Source of the DNA: Gemmatimonas phototrophica
GTDB lineage: Bacteria; Gemmatimonadota; Gemmatimonadetes; Gemmatimonadales; Gemmatimonadaceae
NCBI RefSeq assembly: GCF_000695095.2
Contig: NZ_CP011454.1
Coordinates: 2,294,001 to 2,358,000, forward strand
Reading direction: 5' to 3'
Length of the DNA stretch: 64,000 bases
Positions 1 to 9,112 of the stretch are shown one piece after another. The position numbers and the translations under genes were made by a program. Position 1 is the stretch's first letter, and every line of letters starts with the position of its first letter. The notes beneath the pieces are model-generated. The model was not told the origin of the DNA, searched no databases, and was given only the letters and a program-made list of their open reading frames with translations.

Positions 1-1173
1 ATACAGCAGTTTGGCCCCATGCTTGATGATGCCGCCATGTTCCTGCGCCAATCCCGGCAGAAAGCCTGGTACATCCTCGAAGGTGACCAGCGGAATGTTG
101 AAGCAGTCGCAGAAGCGGACAAAGCGCGCGGCTTTCATGGAGGCGTTGATGTCGAGCACGCCAGCGAGCACGGCGGGTTGGTTGGCGACAATACCAACAC
201 TGTAGCCGCCGAGGTGGGCAAAACCCACGAGGATGTTGGCGGCGTAGTCGGGCTGCACTTCGTACAACAGTCCGTCGTCCACGACGCGCGTGATGACTTC
301 GCGCATGTCGTAGGGTTTGTTCGGATTGTCGGGCACCACGTCGAGCAGCGACTCCTCGCGGCGATCTCGCGGGTCGCGACCGCTGCCGCGCGGCGGATTG
401 TCCACGTTGTTGCCGGGGACATAGCGAAACAACTCGCGAATGTGCTGCAGGCAGGCGAGTTCGGAATCGCAGGCGAAATGCGCCACACCGCTGGTGCCGG
501 CGTGCGCGTCGGCCCCGCCCAATTGCTCCATGGTCACATCTTCGTGCGTCACGGTCTTCACGACATTCGGGCCGGTGACGAACATGTAGCTCGTCCCGCG
601 CACCATGTAGATGAAGTCGGTAATGGCCGGTGAATACACGGCCCCGCCGGCACATGGGCCGAGGATCGCCGAGATCTGCGGAATGACTCCCGACGCCAGC
701 GTATTCTTGAGGAAGATGTCGGCGTATCCGCCGAGCGAAACCACGCCCTCCTGAATGCGCGCGCCACCGGAATCATTCAGACCGATGATCGGGGCTCCAT
801 TGCGCATGGCGAGGTCCATGACCTTGCAGATCTTGGCCGCGTGGGCCTCGGAGAGCGAGCCGCCAAACACGGTGAAGTCCTGCGAAAACACGTACACCAG
901 GCGTCCTTCGATGCGCCCGTGCCCGGTCACCACCCCATCGCCATAGACGGGCGCCTCACCCTCAGCGAGGGATCGAGAGGTGACGAAGCGATCGATTTCC
1001 ACGAAGGAGCCGTCATCGAGCAGCACGTCCAGGCGCTCGCGGGCGGACAGTTTACCCTTGGCGTGTTGCTGGGCAATGCGGGCAGCGCCGCCACCTTGTT
1101 CCGAGGCGTCGCGGGCCACAGCGAGGCGCTCAAGCTTTTCACGCATGGCAGAAGACGGGGAGGTCTGGGTCAT
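1..1173 (-). CDS. acyl-CoA carboxylase, carboxyltransferase (beta) subunit, partial
   Basis: The first 391 residues of a biotin-dependent carboxyltransferase are visible; the reading frame runs off the left window edge, and relatives are about 510-530 aa. Such subunits carboxylate acetyl-CoA or propionyl-CoA using carboxybiotin supplied by a partner alpha subunit. The N-terminal crotonase-like half carries the family stretches [13 protein letters not shown] and [13 protein letters not shown], then [12 protein letters not shown], which forms an oxyanion site. The C-terminal half begins near KPYDMREVI. The ATG at 1173 (MTQTSPSS) is the first methionine in frame; no strong Shine-Dalgarno precedes it. 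Whether it is PccB-, AccD- or MmdA-like cannot be settled from this half. The biotin carboxylase partner is not in the window. Confidence 0.93.
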   Translation of the reverse strand, partial: MTQTSPSSAMREKLERLAVARDASEQGGGAARIAQQHAKGKLSARERLDVLLDDGSFVEIDRFVTSRSLAEGEAPVYGDGVVTGHGRIEGRLVYVFSQDFTVFGGSLSEAHAAKICKVMDLAMRNGAPIIGLNDSGGARIQEGVVSLGGYADIFLKNTLASGVIPQISAILGPCAGGAVYSPAITDFIYMVRGTSYMFVTGPNVVKTVTHEDVTMEQLGGADAHAGTSGVAHFACDSELACLQHIRELFRYVPGNNVDNPPRGSGRDPRDRREESLLDVVPDNPNKPYDMREVITRVVDDGLLYEVQPDYAANILVGFAHLGGYSVGIVANQPAVLAGVLDINASMKAARFVRFCDCFNIPLVTFEDVPGFLPGLAQEHGGIIKHGAKLLY

Positions 1174-1287
1174 GCTGCCGGAAGCTAGCGAGCGATCCGG
1201 GAAAAACGAGGAGCCGACCCGAACTGGGGCCGGCTCCGGTGCTCTGCCGTAATGAACGCGGGATGAACTCCCGGGACCATCCGGTGC

Positions 1288-1695
1288 TTACGGCTTGTAA
1301 ATAATGGGGAGCGTCACTTTTACGCGCACCGGAGAGCCGTTCACTTTGGCCGGATTGAAATCGAGCTTCGTGACCACCTTCTTGGCCGCCTCGCCCAGCG
1401 CGGTCTGGGTGGCGTCCACCACCTCGACCGAGCTCGGATCCACCTTCCCCTTGGCGTCCACGACAAACTGCAGTTCGACCATTCCACCCACGCCGCGGCT
1501 CTTCAGGTCGGCCGGATACGAATCGGCAATGATACGGGCGGCGACCACCGAGCTGGCGAGCTTGGGCGGGGCCTGCACATCGGAGATGGCGTAGACCTTG
1601 TCATCCTGCGCCTGTGCTGTCGAAACGAAGGGGCCAGCCACAAAGGCGGCAGCAATCGCGGGAATGAGGGCAAGACGGAACGAAAGCGTGGACAT
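1288..1695 (-). CDS. secreted TonB-like C-terminal domain protein
   Basis: The protein has 135 aa. Residues 1-29 form a cleavable Sec signal peptide ending STAQAQ, and residues 50-135 form a TonB C-terminal fold (GVGGMVELQFVVDAKGKVDPSSVEVV, then KVTLPIIY at the end). Classical TonB is anchored by an uncleaved N-terminal helix and spans the periplasm with a proline-rich linker. Here there is no linker and the helix looks cleavable, so it may be a free periplasmic TonB-like domain rather than an energy transducer for outer-membrane receptors. GAGGA-like purines (GAGGAT) lie about 8 nt before the ATG. No ExbB/ExbD neighbour is visible and the gene appears monocistronic. The domain call is fairly secure, the role is not. 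Confidence 0.8.
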   Translation of the reverse strand: MSTLSFRLALIPAIAAAFVAGPFVSTAQAQDDKVYAISDVQAPPKLASSVVAARIIADSYPADLKSRGVGGMVELQFVVDAKGKVDPSSVEVVDATQTALGEAAKKVVTKLDFNPAKVNGSPVRVKVTLPIIYKP

Positions 1696-1719
1696 GAAGG
1701 AAGATCCTCAGGGTTCACT

Positions 1720-1748
1720 GTAATCACGGGGGGATTCCGGACAGTCAA
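1720..1748 (-). promoter_or_regulatory. weak sigma70-like promoter for the TonB-like gene
   Basis: On the minus strand TTGACT (1748-1743) is followed after 17 nt by GATTAC (1725-1720), 25 nt before the ATG at 1695. The -35 matches well and the -10 poorly. The rest of the divergent gap (1749-1996) holds no gene I can support. Confidence 0.3.
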
Positions 1749-1996
1749 CCGACCGCCGGTCATCGTTGACTGAGCCCCGAAGTCGGAACCAGCCGCGACA
1801 CAGTTTCCTCTATCGGATGGTCTCCGAAGGAGCTGAAGCATTCCTCACGGGAAGCATGTACATTGTCACACTCCCGGCACACGACGCGGATAATTGGACG
1901 TCCGGGCGCTGTTTCGGCCGAGCCTGCTGGAACGTCCTTTGCACAGCACGGTCCCATTGAACGTCCCTCAATCATCATTTGCCGCCTCCACCACCT

Positions 1997-2542
1997 ATGT
2001 CCGACTTTCTCGATCTGCATGACGACGCCGCCGCGCGGCGCGTGCTGTACTGTGTTGCCGGCCTCCTCGTTACCGTGCCCTTCGTTCAGGCTGGCGCGCA
2101 GATCTGGCCGTTGCAGCTCAGCAATATTCAGTGGCGCTTCGGGGCAGCCAACGCGTTGTCCAGCATCCTCCTGTTGCCCTTCCTGGGCCTCTCCTTGCTG
2201 ATGCTGATGGCCCGCGGCCTGGAGAGCCGTGGCCTGTCCCGGTCCATTGGGGCGGTTTCGGCGATTTTCACTCTCGGACTGCTCGGTTCGCTGGTCGTGT
2301 TCGCGCTCGACGCGCTGCAGCTTAAGACCATCGTCAGTACGCAGATGTCCGGCGCCTTCAACAGCACCGCGGTTCGGGTAGGCCTGGTCACCGTCGTGTT
2401 TTTTCTGGCCTTCGCCTTTCTCACGCTGATGAGCTTCAAGGCCCCGCGGGGCAACTCGTCGCCCGCTCGTCGTTCCTCCGCAAAGTCCGGGAAGGAAAGC
2501 AGCGAGGACGTCGGATTGATCATCGGGGTTCGCGAGGGGTAA
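1997..2542 (+). CDS. predicted integral membrane protein, unknown function
   Basis: A protein of 181 aa that I do not recognise. About four hydrophobic segments are visible, near residues 20-45 (VLYCVAGLLVTVPF), 55-80 (NALSSILLLPFLGLSLLML), 90-115 (IGAVSAIFTLGLLGSLVVF) and 130-150 (VTVVFFLAFAFLTL), followed by a basic Ser/Arg/Lys-rich cytoplasmic-type tail. The ATG at 1997 (MSDFLDLHD) is preferred; an in-frame TTG at 1979 would add six residues, mostly proline. No Shine-Dalgarno is seen before either. GATAAT at 1889-1894 could be a -10 box, but its best -35 (TTGTCA at 1863) is 20 nt away. A strong terminator follows the gene. Confidence 0.7.
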   Translation: MSDFLDLHDDAAARRVLYCVAGLLVTVPFVQAGAQIWPLQLSNIQWRFGAANALSSILLLPFLGLSLLMLMARGLESRGLSRSIGAVSAIFTLGLLGSLVVFALDALQLKTIVSTQMSGAFNSTAVRVGLVTVVFFLAFAFLTLMSFKAPRGNSSPARRSSAKSGKESSEDVGLIIGVREG

Positions 2543-2576
2543 GACTGTTGCACTAGCGCAGCGGTCTGATGTCTCG

Positions 2577-2610
2577 GCGCCTCCACTTTGCGTGGAGGCG
2601 CTTTTATGTT
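2577..2610 (+). terminator. Rho-independent terminator of the membrane-protein gene
   Basis: A perfect 10-bp stem (GCGCCTCCAC / GTGGAGGCGC) with a 5-nt loop is followed by TTTTATGTT on the plus strand, 35 nt after the stop at 2542. Confidence 0.9.
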
Positions 2611-2632
2611 GTATCCTCGCAACGGGCTAATA

Positions 2633-2666
2633 AACAGGGCCCCGACATTGCTGTCGGGGCCCTGTT
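2633..2666 (-). terminator. Rho-independent terminator of rpsA and the dap array
   Basis: A perfect 15-bp inverted repeat (arms 2633-2647 and 2652-2666, 4-nt loop) lies 20 nt past the rpsA stop. On the minus strand the stem leads into TTTATTAG. It faces the preceding terminator, insulating the two convergent units. Confidence 0.88.
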
Positions 2667-2686
2667 CCCTTTCCGGACGGTTCGGC

Positions 2687-4486
2687 TTAGAGGCCGAGTT
2701 CGTCTTCCGAGCTATGCACCTTGCTCGGCGTGTCCGGCTTGGGCGGCTGCTCTTCCGGCACCGACGTCACGGCGAGCACGATACGGCGGTGGATGGGATC
2801 CACTTCCAGTACCCGCATGACGAGGTTCATCGTTTCCCAGGCGAAGTCCGCCGGGTTGGTGACGGTGCCTTCCGGGTTCAGCTGGCTGACCGGAACGAAG
2901 CCTTCAATGTCGTTGCCGAGATCGACGACCACGCCCTTGTCCATGAGACGCACAACCTTGCCCGGGAGCTCAGTGCCGACCGGGTAGGTCTCACCGATGC
3001 GAAGCCACGGATCTTCCTCAGCCTGCTTGAGGCCGAGCGAGATGCGCTTGTTTTCGCTATCGATGTTGAGGATGACCACGTCCACGGCATCGCCCTTCTT
3101 CACGACTTCCGACGGGTGCTGGACACGCTTGGTCCAGGACATATCGGAGATGTGAATGAGGCCGTCGATCCCCGGCTCGATTTCGACGAAGGCGCCGAAC
3201 GAGGTCAGGTTGCGAACCTTGCCATTGATACGCGTGCCCACCGGGTACTTGAGCGGCAGGATGACCCACGGATCCTGCTCGGTCTGCTTCATGCCGAGCG
3301 AGATCTTCTCTTCGGTCTCGTCGACCTTGAGCACCACCGCCTCGATGGCTTCGCCGATCGACACGATCTTCGAGGGATGACGGACGTTGCGCGTCCAGCT
3401 CATCTCGGAGATGTGCACGAGGCCTTCGATGCCCGGCTCGAGCTCGATGAAGGCGCCGTAGTTCGTGATGGACACGACCTTGCCGTTCACGCGCGTACCC
3501 ACCGGGTACTTGGCCGCCACGTCCTTCCACGGATAGCTCTGGAGCTGCTTGAGGCCGAGCGAGATACGCTCGCGCTCCCAATCGATATCCAGCACCTTGA
3601 TTTCGAGCTCCATGCCGATCTGGACCATCTCGCTCGGATGCGAGATACGGCCCCACGACATGTCCGTGATGTGCAGCAGGCCGTCGACGCCGCCGAGATC
3701 GATGAACGCACCGAAGTCCGTGATGTTCTTGACAACACCCTTCCGCACCTGATCCTTCGACAGCTCCTTCATGAGCTTCTCGCGCTTGCCCGCGCGTTCG
3801 GTCTCAAGAATCACGCGGCGCGACACAACGATGTTGCGGCGACGCTTGTTGAGCTTGATGATCTTGAACTCGTACTTCTGGCCCAGGAGCTCATCGATGT
3901 TCGGCACGCGACGGAGCGCGATCTGCGAACCCGGGAGGAACGCGTCGACGCCCATGAGGTCGACGACCACGCCACCCTTGATCTTCTTGACCAGCGTCCC
4001 TTCGACCGGCATGTCGCTTTCGTAGGCCACGCGAATGCGTTCCCACACGCGCATGAAGTCGGCCTTCTTCTTGGACAGGACGACCGAGCCTTCCTGGTCC
4101 TCGAGGTGCTCGAGCAGCACTTCGACTTCGTCGCCCGCCTTGAGCTCGGGCATGTCCTTGAACTCTTCGAGCGGAATCGTGCCTTCGGACTTGAATCCGA
4201 TATCCAGCACGACGAGGTTCTCGCGAATTTCAAGAACGGTCGCCTTGACGATCTCGCCTTCTTCGATCGACGCCAGCGTGCCGTTGTACAGCTCCAACAT
4301 CCGCTCGTACTCGTCGGACGTGAACTCGTCCTCTTCGTAGAGCTCGGGGCGGCGGTTCGCCAAGGGGCGGAGCTGGCTCTTCTGCAGATCGCGCTTCTCG
4401 CGCGCCGTCAGCTTGCCATAGAGGGGCGCGTCATCTTCGGCGCCTTCGACTTCGGTGTTGAGCTCGGGGCTCAGTTCAGTGCTCAT
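2687..4486 (-). CDS. rpsA: 30S ribosomal protein S1
   Basis: A protein of 599 aa with six S1 (OB-fold) RNA-binding domains, at about residues 77-145, 163-232, 248-318, 333-405, 420-492 and 507-580. Domains 3-5 are near-repeats carrying GAF(I/V) and GLxHIxxMSW. S1 binds mRNA at the 30S platform and helps initiate translation of structured or leader-poor messages. The ATG at 4486 (MSTELSPEL) is chosen because the frame upstream overlaps promoter elements and shows no conserved residues; GGAG lies about 12 nt before it. It sits downstream of aroA-cmk, echoing the classic cmk-rpsA pair, and has its own promoter as well as likely readthrough. The acidic N-terminal extension of about 75 residues before domain 1 is low in complexity. 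Confidence 0.97.
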   Translation of the reverse strand: MSTELSPELNTEVEGAEDDAPLYGKLTAREKRDLQKSQLRPLANRRPELYEEDEFTSDEYERMLELYNGTLASIEEGEIVKATVLEIRENLVVLDIGFKSEGTIPLEEFKDMPELKAGDEVEVLLEHLEDQEGSVVLSKKKADFMRVWERIRVAYESDMPVEGTLVKKIKGGVVVDLMGVDAFLPGSQIALRRVPNIDELLGQKYEFKIIKLNKRRRNIVVSRRVILETERAGKREKLMKELSKDQVRKGVVKNITDFGAFIDLGGVDGLLHITDMSWGRISHPSEMVQIGMELEIKVLDIDWERERISLGLKQLQSYPWKDVAAKYPVGTRVNGKVVSITNYGAFIELEPGIEGLVHISEMSWTRNVRHPSKIVSIGEAIEAVVLKVDETEEKISLGMKQTEQDPWVILPLKYPVGTRINGKVRNLTSFGAFVEIEPGIDGLIHISDMSWTKRVQHPSEVVKKGDAVDVVILNIDSENKRISLGLKQAEEDPWLRIGETYPVGTELPGKVVRLMDKGVVVDLGNDIEGFVPVSQLNPEGTVTNPADFAWETMNLVMRVLEVDPIHRRIVLAVTSVPEEQPPKPDTPSKVHSSEDELGL

Positions 4487-4568
4487 ATGGTGCGGTTTCT
4501 CCAGATTCGCGGAACTACACTCGCCGCGCCGAGAAAAGGGGTAAATGACGGAAAGGCTGGAACCCCGA

Positions 4569-4597
4569 AACATAGAACGGCTTGGGGTCCTGTACAA
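4569..4597 (-). promoter_or_regulatory. sigma70-like promoter for rpsA
   Basis: TTGTAC (4597-4592) and TATGTT (4574-4569) are separated by exactly 17 nt on the minus strand, about 83 nt before the rpsA ATG. It lies in the 125-nt gap after aroA-cmk, giving rpsA independent expression. Confidence 0.6.
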
Positions 4598-4611
4598 GCC
4601 CAGCCCTCCCC

Positions 4612-6606
4612 CTACCTGCGGAGACGCTCCCGGGTGGCCCGTCCCAAGGCCACGATGCGTTCCACCTGCTCTTCCTGGGTCACCGTGGTCGTGTCGATGG
4701 TAATGGCATCGCGGGCAGGCGCGCTCTGAGTGGCGTCCTGGGCGTCCCTGGCCACCAGCGCCTCCACCTCTTCGGCAATTTCCGAATCATTGGGGCGCCG
4801 GCTCAGCCGCTGAATCAAGCGGCGGCGCGCCCGCTCCCAGGTGTCCGCCACCAGAAAGACCTTGAGTTGCGCCTTCGGGAATACCGCGGTTCCGATATCC
4901 CGGCCGTCCACGACCACGTCCACCGCCGACCCGGCGGATCGGACCTGCGAATTGACCCACTCCCGAACGGCTGGCATCGCGGCCACCCGGGACACGTTTC
5001 GGGTTACGGTGGTCCCGCGGAGTGCCTCATCCTGCTCCATCCCATCCACGAGCGGCAAGACGGAGCGGGCCGTCAGCCGCCAGGTGATCCGGTTCGCCTG
5101 CTCGAGCACGGAGGCCTCGGTCCACAGGTCGGCCGGTGCGCCCGAGGCAACCGCGAGAAAGGTGATGGCCCGGTAGAAGGCCCCGGAGTCCACATGGCGC
5201 ACATCAAGCAGCTGGGCCACCCACTGCGCCGTGGAGCTCTTGCCAGAGGCAGCCGGCCCGTCAATCGCGATGACCAGCGGCGGCGTCCCACCGCCCGGCG
5301 CCACTTCCGGCGCGGCCGGCCGACCCACCGCGACCGACAGGTCGCGCCAGAACGCGGGATACGACACCGCCACACATCCCGGGTCATCGATCGTGATGTG
5401 ATTGCCGGGCAGCGCCCCCAACACCCCGAACGCCATGGCCAGGCGGTGATCGCCGTGGGTGACCACATGCCCTCGGAGTGCAGACCGGGAGCCGACGATG
5501 CGCATCCCATCCGGAAACTCCTCGACCTCGACCCCCAGGCCCCGCAGGTTCTCCACCACGGCGCGAATGCGGTCGCTCTCCTTGACCCGCAGCTCCTGGG
5601 CGTCGGCGATACGCGTTTCACCGCGCGACCGCGCCGCCAGGCAGGCGATCATGGGGAGTTCGTCAATGCACCGCGGGATTTCCGCCCCGGAAATAGTCGT
5701 CCCACTCAGAGGTGATGGCCGAACTACCAGGGTCCCGATCCGTTCACCACCAACCATGCGCTCGTCTTCCACCCCAATGTCGGCGCCCATGCGACGCAAC
5801 ACATCGAAGGCCCCGGTGCGCGTCGGATTGAGACACACATTCTCGAGACGCAGGCGCCCCGCGTCGGCCATCGCGGCAAGCGCCGCAAAGAAGGTCGCCG
5901 ACGAGGGATCGGAGGGCACCATGACGTCGGCCGTCTGCAGCACCTGCCCGGCCGGTAAGGTGACTCCGGCGTCGCTGACAGTCAGTGCCACGCCGCGGGC
6001 CAAGAGCATGCGCTCGCTGTGGTCCCGTGACCGGACGGGTTCCTCGACGGTGACTTCCACCCCGGCGGCCAGCCCCGCCAAGAGCAGCGCCCCTTTGACC
6101 TGGGCGCTGGCATGTGTGTTTACGAACCGAATGGAGGTGAGCGGTTGCCCGGAGACGCGCATGGGCAGCCCATCGTGCCCCGGGGCGCCCTCAAACGCAA
6201 TGGTGGCCCCCATGGCCGCCAGGGGCGTCGCCACCCGCTTCATGGGGCGGCGACTCAGGCTCGCGTCTCCTTCAAAACGGGCTTCACGCCCAGCGAGGCC
6301 GGCGACCAGTCCCGCGAGCAGCCGCGTCGTCGTCCCGCTGTTCCCACAATCGAACGCTGACTCCGGCGAATGCAGCGCCGCCAACCCGCGGCCATGCACC
6401 ACGAAGTCTGCACTCAGCGCCGGAATGTCCACCCCCATGGCACGCAGCGCCCCCGCCGTGGCGTGCACGTCGGCCGACGGCAGAATGTCACGCACGCGCG
6501 TGGGGCCGTCGGCCATGGCCGCAAAGATCAGGGCGCGATGACTGATCGACTTGTCGCCGGGAGCACGAATGGTCCCCTGCACCGTCAGCGGCAGGAGCCC
6601 ACTCAC
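4612..6606 (-). CDS. aroA-cmk: fused 3-phosphoshikimate 1-carboxyvinyltransferase / cytidylate kinase
   Basis: One 664-aa frame joins two whole enzymes. The N-terminal ~425 residues are AroA (EPSP synthase, shikimate pathway: shikimate-3-phosphate plus PEP), with DKSISHRA, GNSGTTTRL, LRVKESDRI and GDHRLAMAFG. After a short Pro/Gly-rich linker (about residues 425-440) comes Cmk (CMP/dCMP to CDP/dCDP), with P-loop AIDGPAASGKSS, VDSGAFYRA, VVVDGRDIGTAVFP and a C-terminal RRPND...R helix. Both halves look intact, with no frameshift between them. The start overlaps the dapD stop by 4 nt (ATGA). Separate aroA and cmk genes are commonly adjacent upstream of rpsA; here the junction is sealed into one polypeptide. 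Confidence 0.95.
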   Translation of the reverse strand: MSGLLPLTVQGTIRAPGDKSISHRALIFAAMADGPTRVRDILPSADVHATAGALRAMGVDIPALSADFVVHGRGLAALHSPESAFDCGNSGTTTRLLAGLVAGLAGREARFEGDASLSRRPMKRVATPLAAMGATIAFEGAPGHDGLPMRVSGQPLTSIRFVNTHASAQVKGALLLAGLAAGVEVTVEEPVRSRDHSERMLLARGVALTVSDAGVTLPAGQVLQTADVMVPSDPSSATFFAALAAMADAGRLRLENVCLNPTRTGAFDVLRRMGADIGVEDERMVGGERIGTLVVRPSPLSGTTISGAEIPRCIDELPMIACLAARSRGETRIADAQELRVKESDRIRAVVENLRGLGVEVEEFPDGMRIVGSRSALRGHVVTHGDHRLAMAFGVLGALPGNHITIDDPGCVAVSYPAFWRDLSVAVGRPAAPEVAPGGGTPPLVIAIDGPAASGKSSTAQWVAQLLDVRHVDSGAFYRAITFLAVASGAPADLWTEASVLEQANRITWRLTARSVLPLVDGMEQDEALRGTTVTRNVSRVAAMPAVREWVNSQVRSAGSAVDVVVDGRDIGTAVFPKAQLKVFLVADTWERARRRLIQRLSRRPNDSEIAEEVEALVARDAQDATQSAPARDAITIDTTTVTQEEQVERIVALGRATRERLRR

Positions 6607-7454
6607 CGAAGCCAGGCCTCCAGCGCGGTGGCCGCATCGGTCTTGTCATCGCGGTACTTCACAATCACCGGCGTCTGCAACGACAACCCCTCCGCCTCAC
6701 CAAAAGCCGAGCTGACCCTGCGCGCCCCCGGCACCACCACGGCCCCTTCCGGAATCACCAATGGAGAACCGGCAGACGCCCGATGGACGGTTTCCTTGAC
6801 GAGATCGTATACCGGCGTCCCCCGCGTCAGTACGACGCCAGCGCCGAGAACGGCCTTGGTCCGCACCACGGTGCCCTCGTACACCCCGCAGTTGCCGCCG
6901 ACAATCACATCATCTTCGATCACCACCGGCGACGCGTTGATGGGCTCGAGGACACCACCAATCTGTGCCGCGGCACTCAGGTGGACTCGTTCACCAATTT
7001 GTGCGCAGCTGCCCACCAGGGCGTGAGAATCCACCATCGTGCCGCGCCCGACATACGCGCCGACATTGATGTACATAGGGGGCATGCAGACCACACTGGG
7101 GCCGAGATACGCCCCGCGCCGCACCGTTGATCCCCCGGGCACAATGCGCACCTGATGTTCCACCCGGAATTCACGGGTGGGGTACGTGTGCTTGTCGAGA
7201 AAACTGAACGGCGGCGTACTCGGCAGACTCTGCACATGACCGATGCGGAATCCCAGCAGAATGGCGCGTTTGACCCAGGGAACGGCGCGCCAGGTGCCGT
7301 CATCATCACGCCGCGCCGCACGGATCTCGCCGCGCTCCAAAAGCGCCATGGCAGTATCGAACAGCAACTGGGCATCGTGCACCAGCGGTGCGCCGCTGTC
7401 CAACAGCAGCGGATCGTTCAGACGGACTTCAAGTTCGGCGATCGAGAGGGCCAT
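6603..7454 (-). CDS. dapD: 2,3,4,5-tetrahydropyridine-2,6-dicarboxylate N-succinyltransferase
   Basis: A protein of 283 aa, a normal DapD length. It uses succinyl-CoA to succinylate tetrahydrodipicolinate in the succinylase branch of diaminopimelate/lysine synthesis. The N-terminal helical region is followed by a left-handed parallel beta-helix of hexapeptide repeats (about residues 105-235). Family stretches include MPPMYINVGAYVGRGTMVDSHALVGSCAQIG and the loop GGVLEPINASPVVIEDDVIVGGNCGVYEG. It lies between dapA (42-nt gap) and aroA-cmk (4-nt overlap), and the ATG at 7454 fits that spacing. The presence of dapD shows the organism uses acylated intermediates rather than the dehydrogenase route. 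Confidence 0.94.
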   Translation of the reverse strand: MALSIAELEVRLNDPLLLDSGAPLVHDAQLLFDTAMALLERGEIRAARRDDDGTWRAVPWVKRAILLGFRIGHVQSLPSTPPFSFLDKHTYPTREFRVEHQVRIVPGGSTVRRGAYLGPSVVCMPPMYINVGAYVGRGTMVDSHALVGSCAQIGERVHLSAAAQIGGVLEPINASPVVIEDDVIVGGNCGVYEGTVVRTKAVLGAGVVLTRGTPVYDLVKETVHRASAGSPLVIPEGAVVVPGARRVSSAFGEAEGLSLQTPVIVKYRDDKTDAATALEAWLR

Positions 7455-7496
7455 GGCGGGTCGCGGCCTAGAGAAGAGGAAAGTGAAGCGAACGAA

Positions 7497-8390
7497 TCAC
7501 GACGCCAGCAGACCGGCGCGGACGAGCACATCGCGTACGCGTGGCCGAAGCGCATCGGCCAGAGGCACTAGCGGCAAGCGCACGCGCTCCTGCATACGCC
7601 CCATCACGGCGAGCATGGCCTTGGCGGGAATCGGGTTGGATTCCACGAAGCATGCGTCAATGATTGGCGCGAGCGTGGCATCCAGCGCGCGCGCGGCGGC
7701 AAGATCGCCGCGCCACATGGCGTCGCACAGCTGAACCATCAGTGAAGGCGCCACATTGGACACGACGCTGATGATCCCATCGCCACCGTGTGCCATGAGC
7801 GATAGCGTGTACCCATCATCGCCAGACAACACGGCGAATTGCGGTGGGCGGTCACGCAGAATCGTGGTCATCTGGGCCAGGCTGCCGCTGGCTTCCTTGA
7901 CCGCCACAAACCGCGGGTCGCGTGCCAACTCCAGCGTGGTGGCCGCTTCCATGTTCACCGCGGTGCGTCCTGGCACGTTGTACAACATGATGGGCAAATC
8001 GCACGCATCTGCAATGGCGCGGAAATGGGCCAGCAACGCACGCTGTGGCGGCTTGTTATACATCGGGGTCACGTGCAACAGATGCGACGCGCCGATGCTG
8101 CGCATCTCGCGTGAGGTGGCGATCGCCCGCTGCGTATCGTTGCTGCCGGCACCGGCAATCACCGGGACTCGGCCGTTGACCTCTTCCACCGTGATCTCCA
8201 CCACGCGCCGATGCTCGGCGGACGCCAACGTCACCGCTTCGCCCGTGGAACCGCAGGGGATCAGCATGTGCACCCCGGCAGCCAACTGCCACTGGACCAG
8301 CGCGCGCAGCGCCGGCTCATCGAGCGACCCATCGGGCTGGAAGGGGGTTACCAACGCGGTCCCGCAGCCGCGGAGCGTAGTGGTCGTCAT
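7497..8390 (-). CDS. dapA: 4-hydroxy-tetrahydrodipicolinate synthase
   Basis: A 297-aa TIM-barrel aldolase condensing pyruvate with aspartate semialdehyde, the first committed step to diaminopimelate. GSTGEAVTL (substrate carboxylate binding), YNVPGRT (the Tyr of the proton relay) and VAVKEASGS (Schiff-base Lys) are all present. The start overlaps dapB by 4 nt (ATGA at 8390-8387), implying coupled translation. Length and motifs are standard; nothing is unusual. Confidence 0.96.
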   Translation of the reverse strand: MTTTTLRGCGTALVTPFQPDGSLDEPALRALVQWQLAAGVHMLIPCGSTGEAVTLASAEHRRVVEITVEEVNGRVPVIAGAGSNDTQRAIATSREMRSIGASHLLHVTPMYNKPPQRALLAHFRAIADACDLPIMLYNVPGRTAVNMEAATTLELARDPRFVAVKEASGSLAQMTTILRDRPPQFAVLSGDDGYTLSLMAHGGDGIISVVSNVAPSLMVQLCDAMWRGDLAAARALDATLAPIIDACFVESNPIPAKAMLAVMGRMQERVRLPLVPLADALRPRVRDVLVRAGLLAS

Positions 8391-9112
8391 GGCGCGTCCG
8401 TAAGGGTTGGCGAAGACGTCAGCACGTCCCGCATGGTATACACCGCCGGTTCACGCGACACGGACAACCACCGGGCAGCGGCCAGTGCCCCGTCGGCAAA
8501 GACGCGTCGATCGCGCGCCGTATGCGTCAGCGAGATCTGTTCGAAGGCCGCGTCGAGCAGCACTTCATGTGTACCCGGCACACTCCCCACGCGCACGCTG
8601 GTAATGGGCACCTCTCGACCCAATCCGGCCTCCAGACGCTCGCCAATGGCGATGCCCGTGCCAGATGGCGCATCCTTCTTGGCGGTGTGATGTGTCTCGA
8701 CAACATGCACATCAAACCCGCTGAGCTCGCGCGCCCGCCGTGCCACATCCTCGGCAAGGGCCAGGAACAACTGCACGCCAAGCGAGAAGTTCGGCGCCCA
8801 CAACGCCGACTGCCCGTTCGCCCGAACAGCGGCGTCAAGACGCGGGAGTTGCGCATTCCACCCCGTCGTGCCGATCACGACCGGACAGCCGAGGGCCAAC
8901 AGCGCCTCCGCGTTGGGGAGCGCGGTCTCCGGCGTGGTAAACTCAATGGCCACCTGTGCGCCGCCCAAGTCTGCCACGGTCAATCCACGCGCCATCTCCG
9001 GTGCATCAAGGCGGGCCACGATCTCGATGCCACGCTCCGGGGCCAGCGCATCAAGCGCGCGCCCCATGCGTCCCATGCCAACGAGGGCGACCTTGACCGC
9101 CGGAGCACTCAT
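8387..9112 (-). CDS. dapB: 4-hydroxy-tetrahydrodipicolinate reductase
   Basis: A protein of 241 aa. NAD(P)H-dependent reduction of the DapA product to tetrahydrodipicolinate. It has an N-terminal Rossmann motif GMGRMGRALD and the catalytic/substrate stretch VETHHTAKKDAPSGT with the His pair and Lys. It is slightly shorter than the E. coli enzyme (273 aa). It overlaps lysC by 4 nt upstream and dapA by 4 nt downstream. Confidence 0.96.
   Translation of the reverse strand: MSAPAVKVALVGMGRMGRALDALAPERGIEIVARLDAPEMARGLTVADLGGAQVAIEFTTPETALPNAEALLALGCPVVIGTTGWNAQLPRLDAAVRANGQSALWAPNFSLGVQLFLALAEDVARRARELSGFDVHVVETHHTAKKDAPSGTGIAIGERLEAGLGREVPITSVRVGSVPGTHEVLLDAAFEQISLTHTARDRRVFADGALAAARWLSVSREPAVYTMRDVLTSSPTLTDAP

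Noticed and set aside
1863-1894. Promoter for the membrane-protein gene (TTGTCA and GATAAT)
   Set aside because: The 20-nt spacing is too long for a sigma70 promoter and the -10 would give an unexplained ~95-nt leader.
1760-2020. Minus-strand open frame with a CREC cysteine pair in the gap upstream of the TonB-like gene
   Set aside because: Its N-terminal part overlaps the opposite gene, third-position GC is only moderate, there is no Shine-Dalgarno, and no family is recognisable.
2588-4729. Long plus-strand open frame opposite rpsA and several others opposite dxs, lysC and mutS2
   Set aside because: These are antisense shadows of high-GC genes; the minus-strand proteins have clear family motifs throughout.
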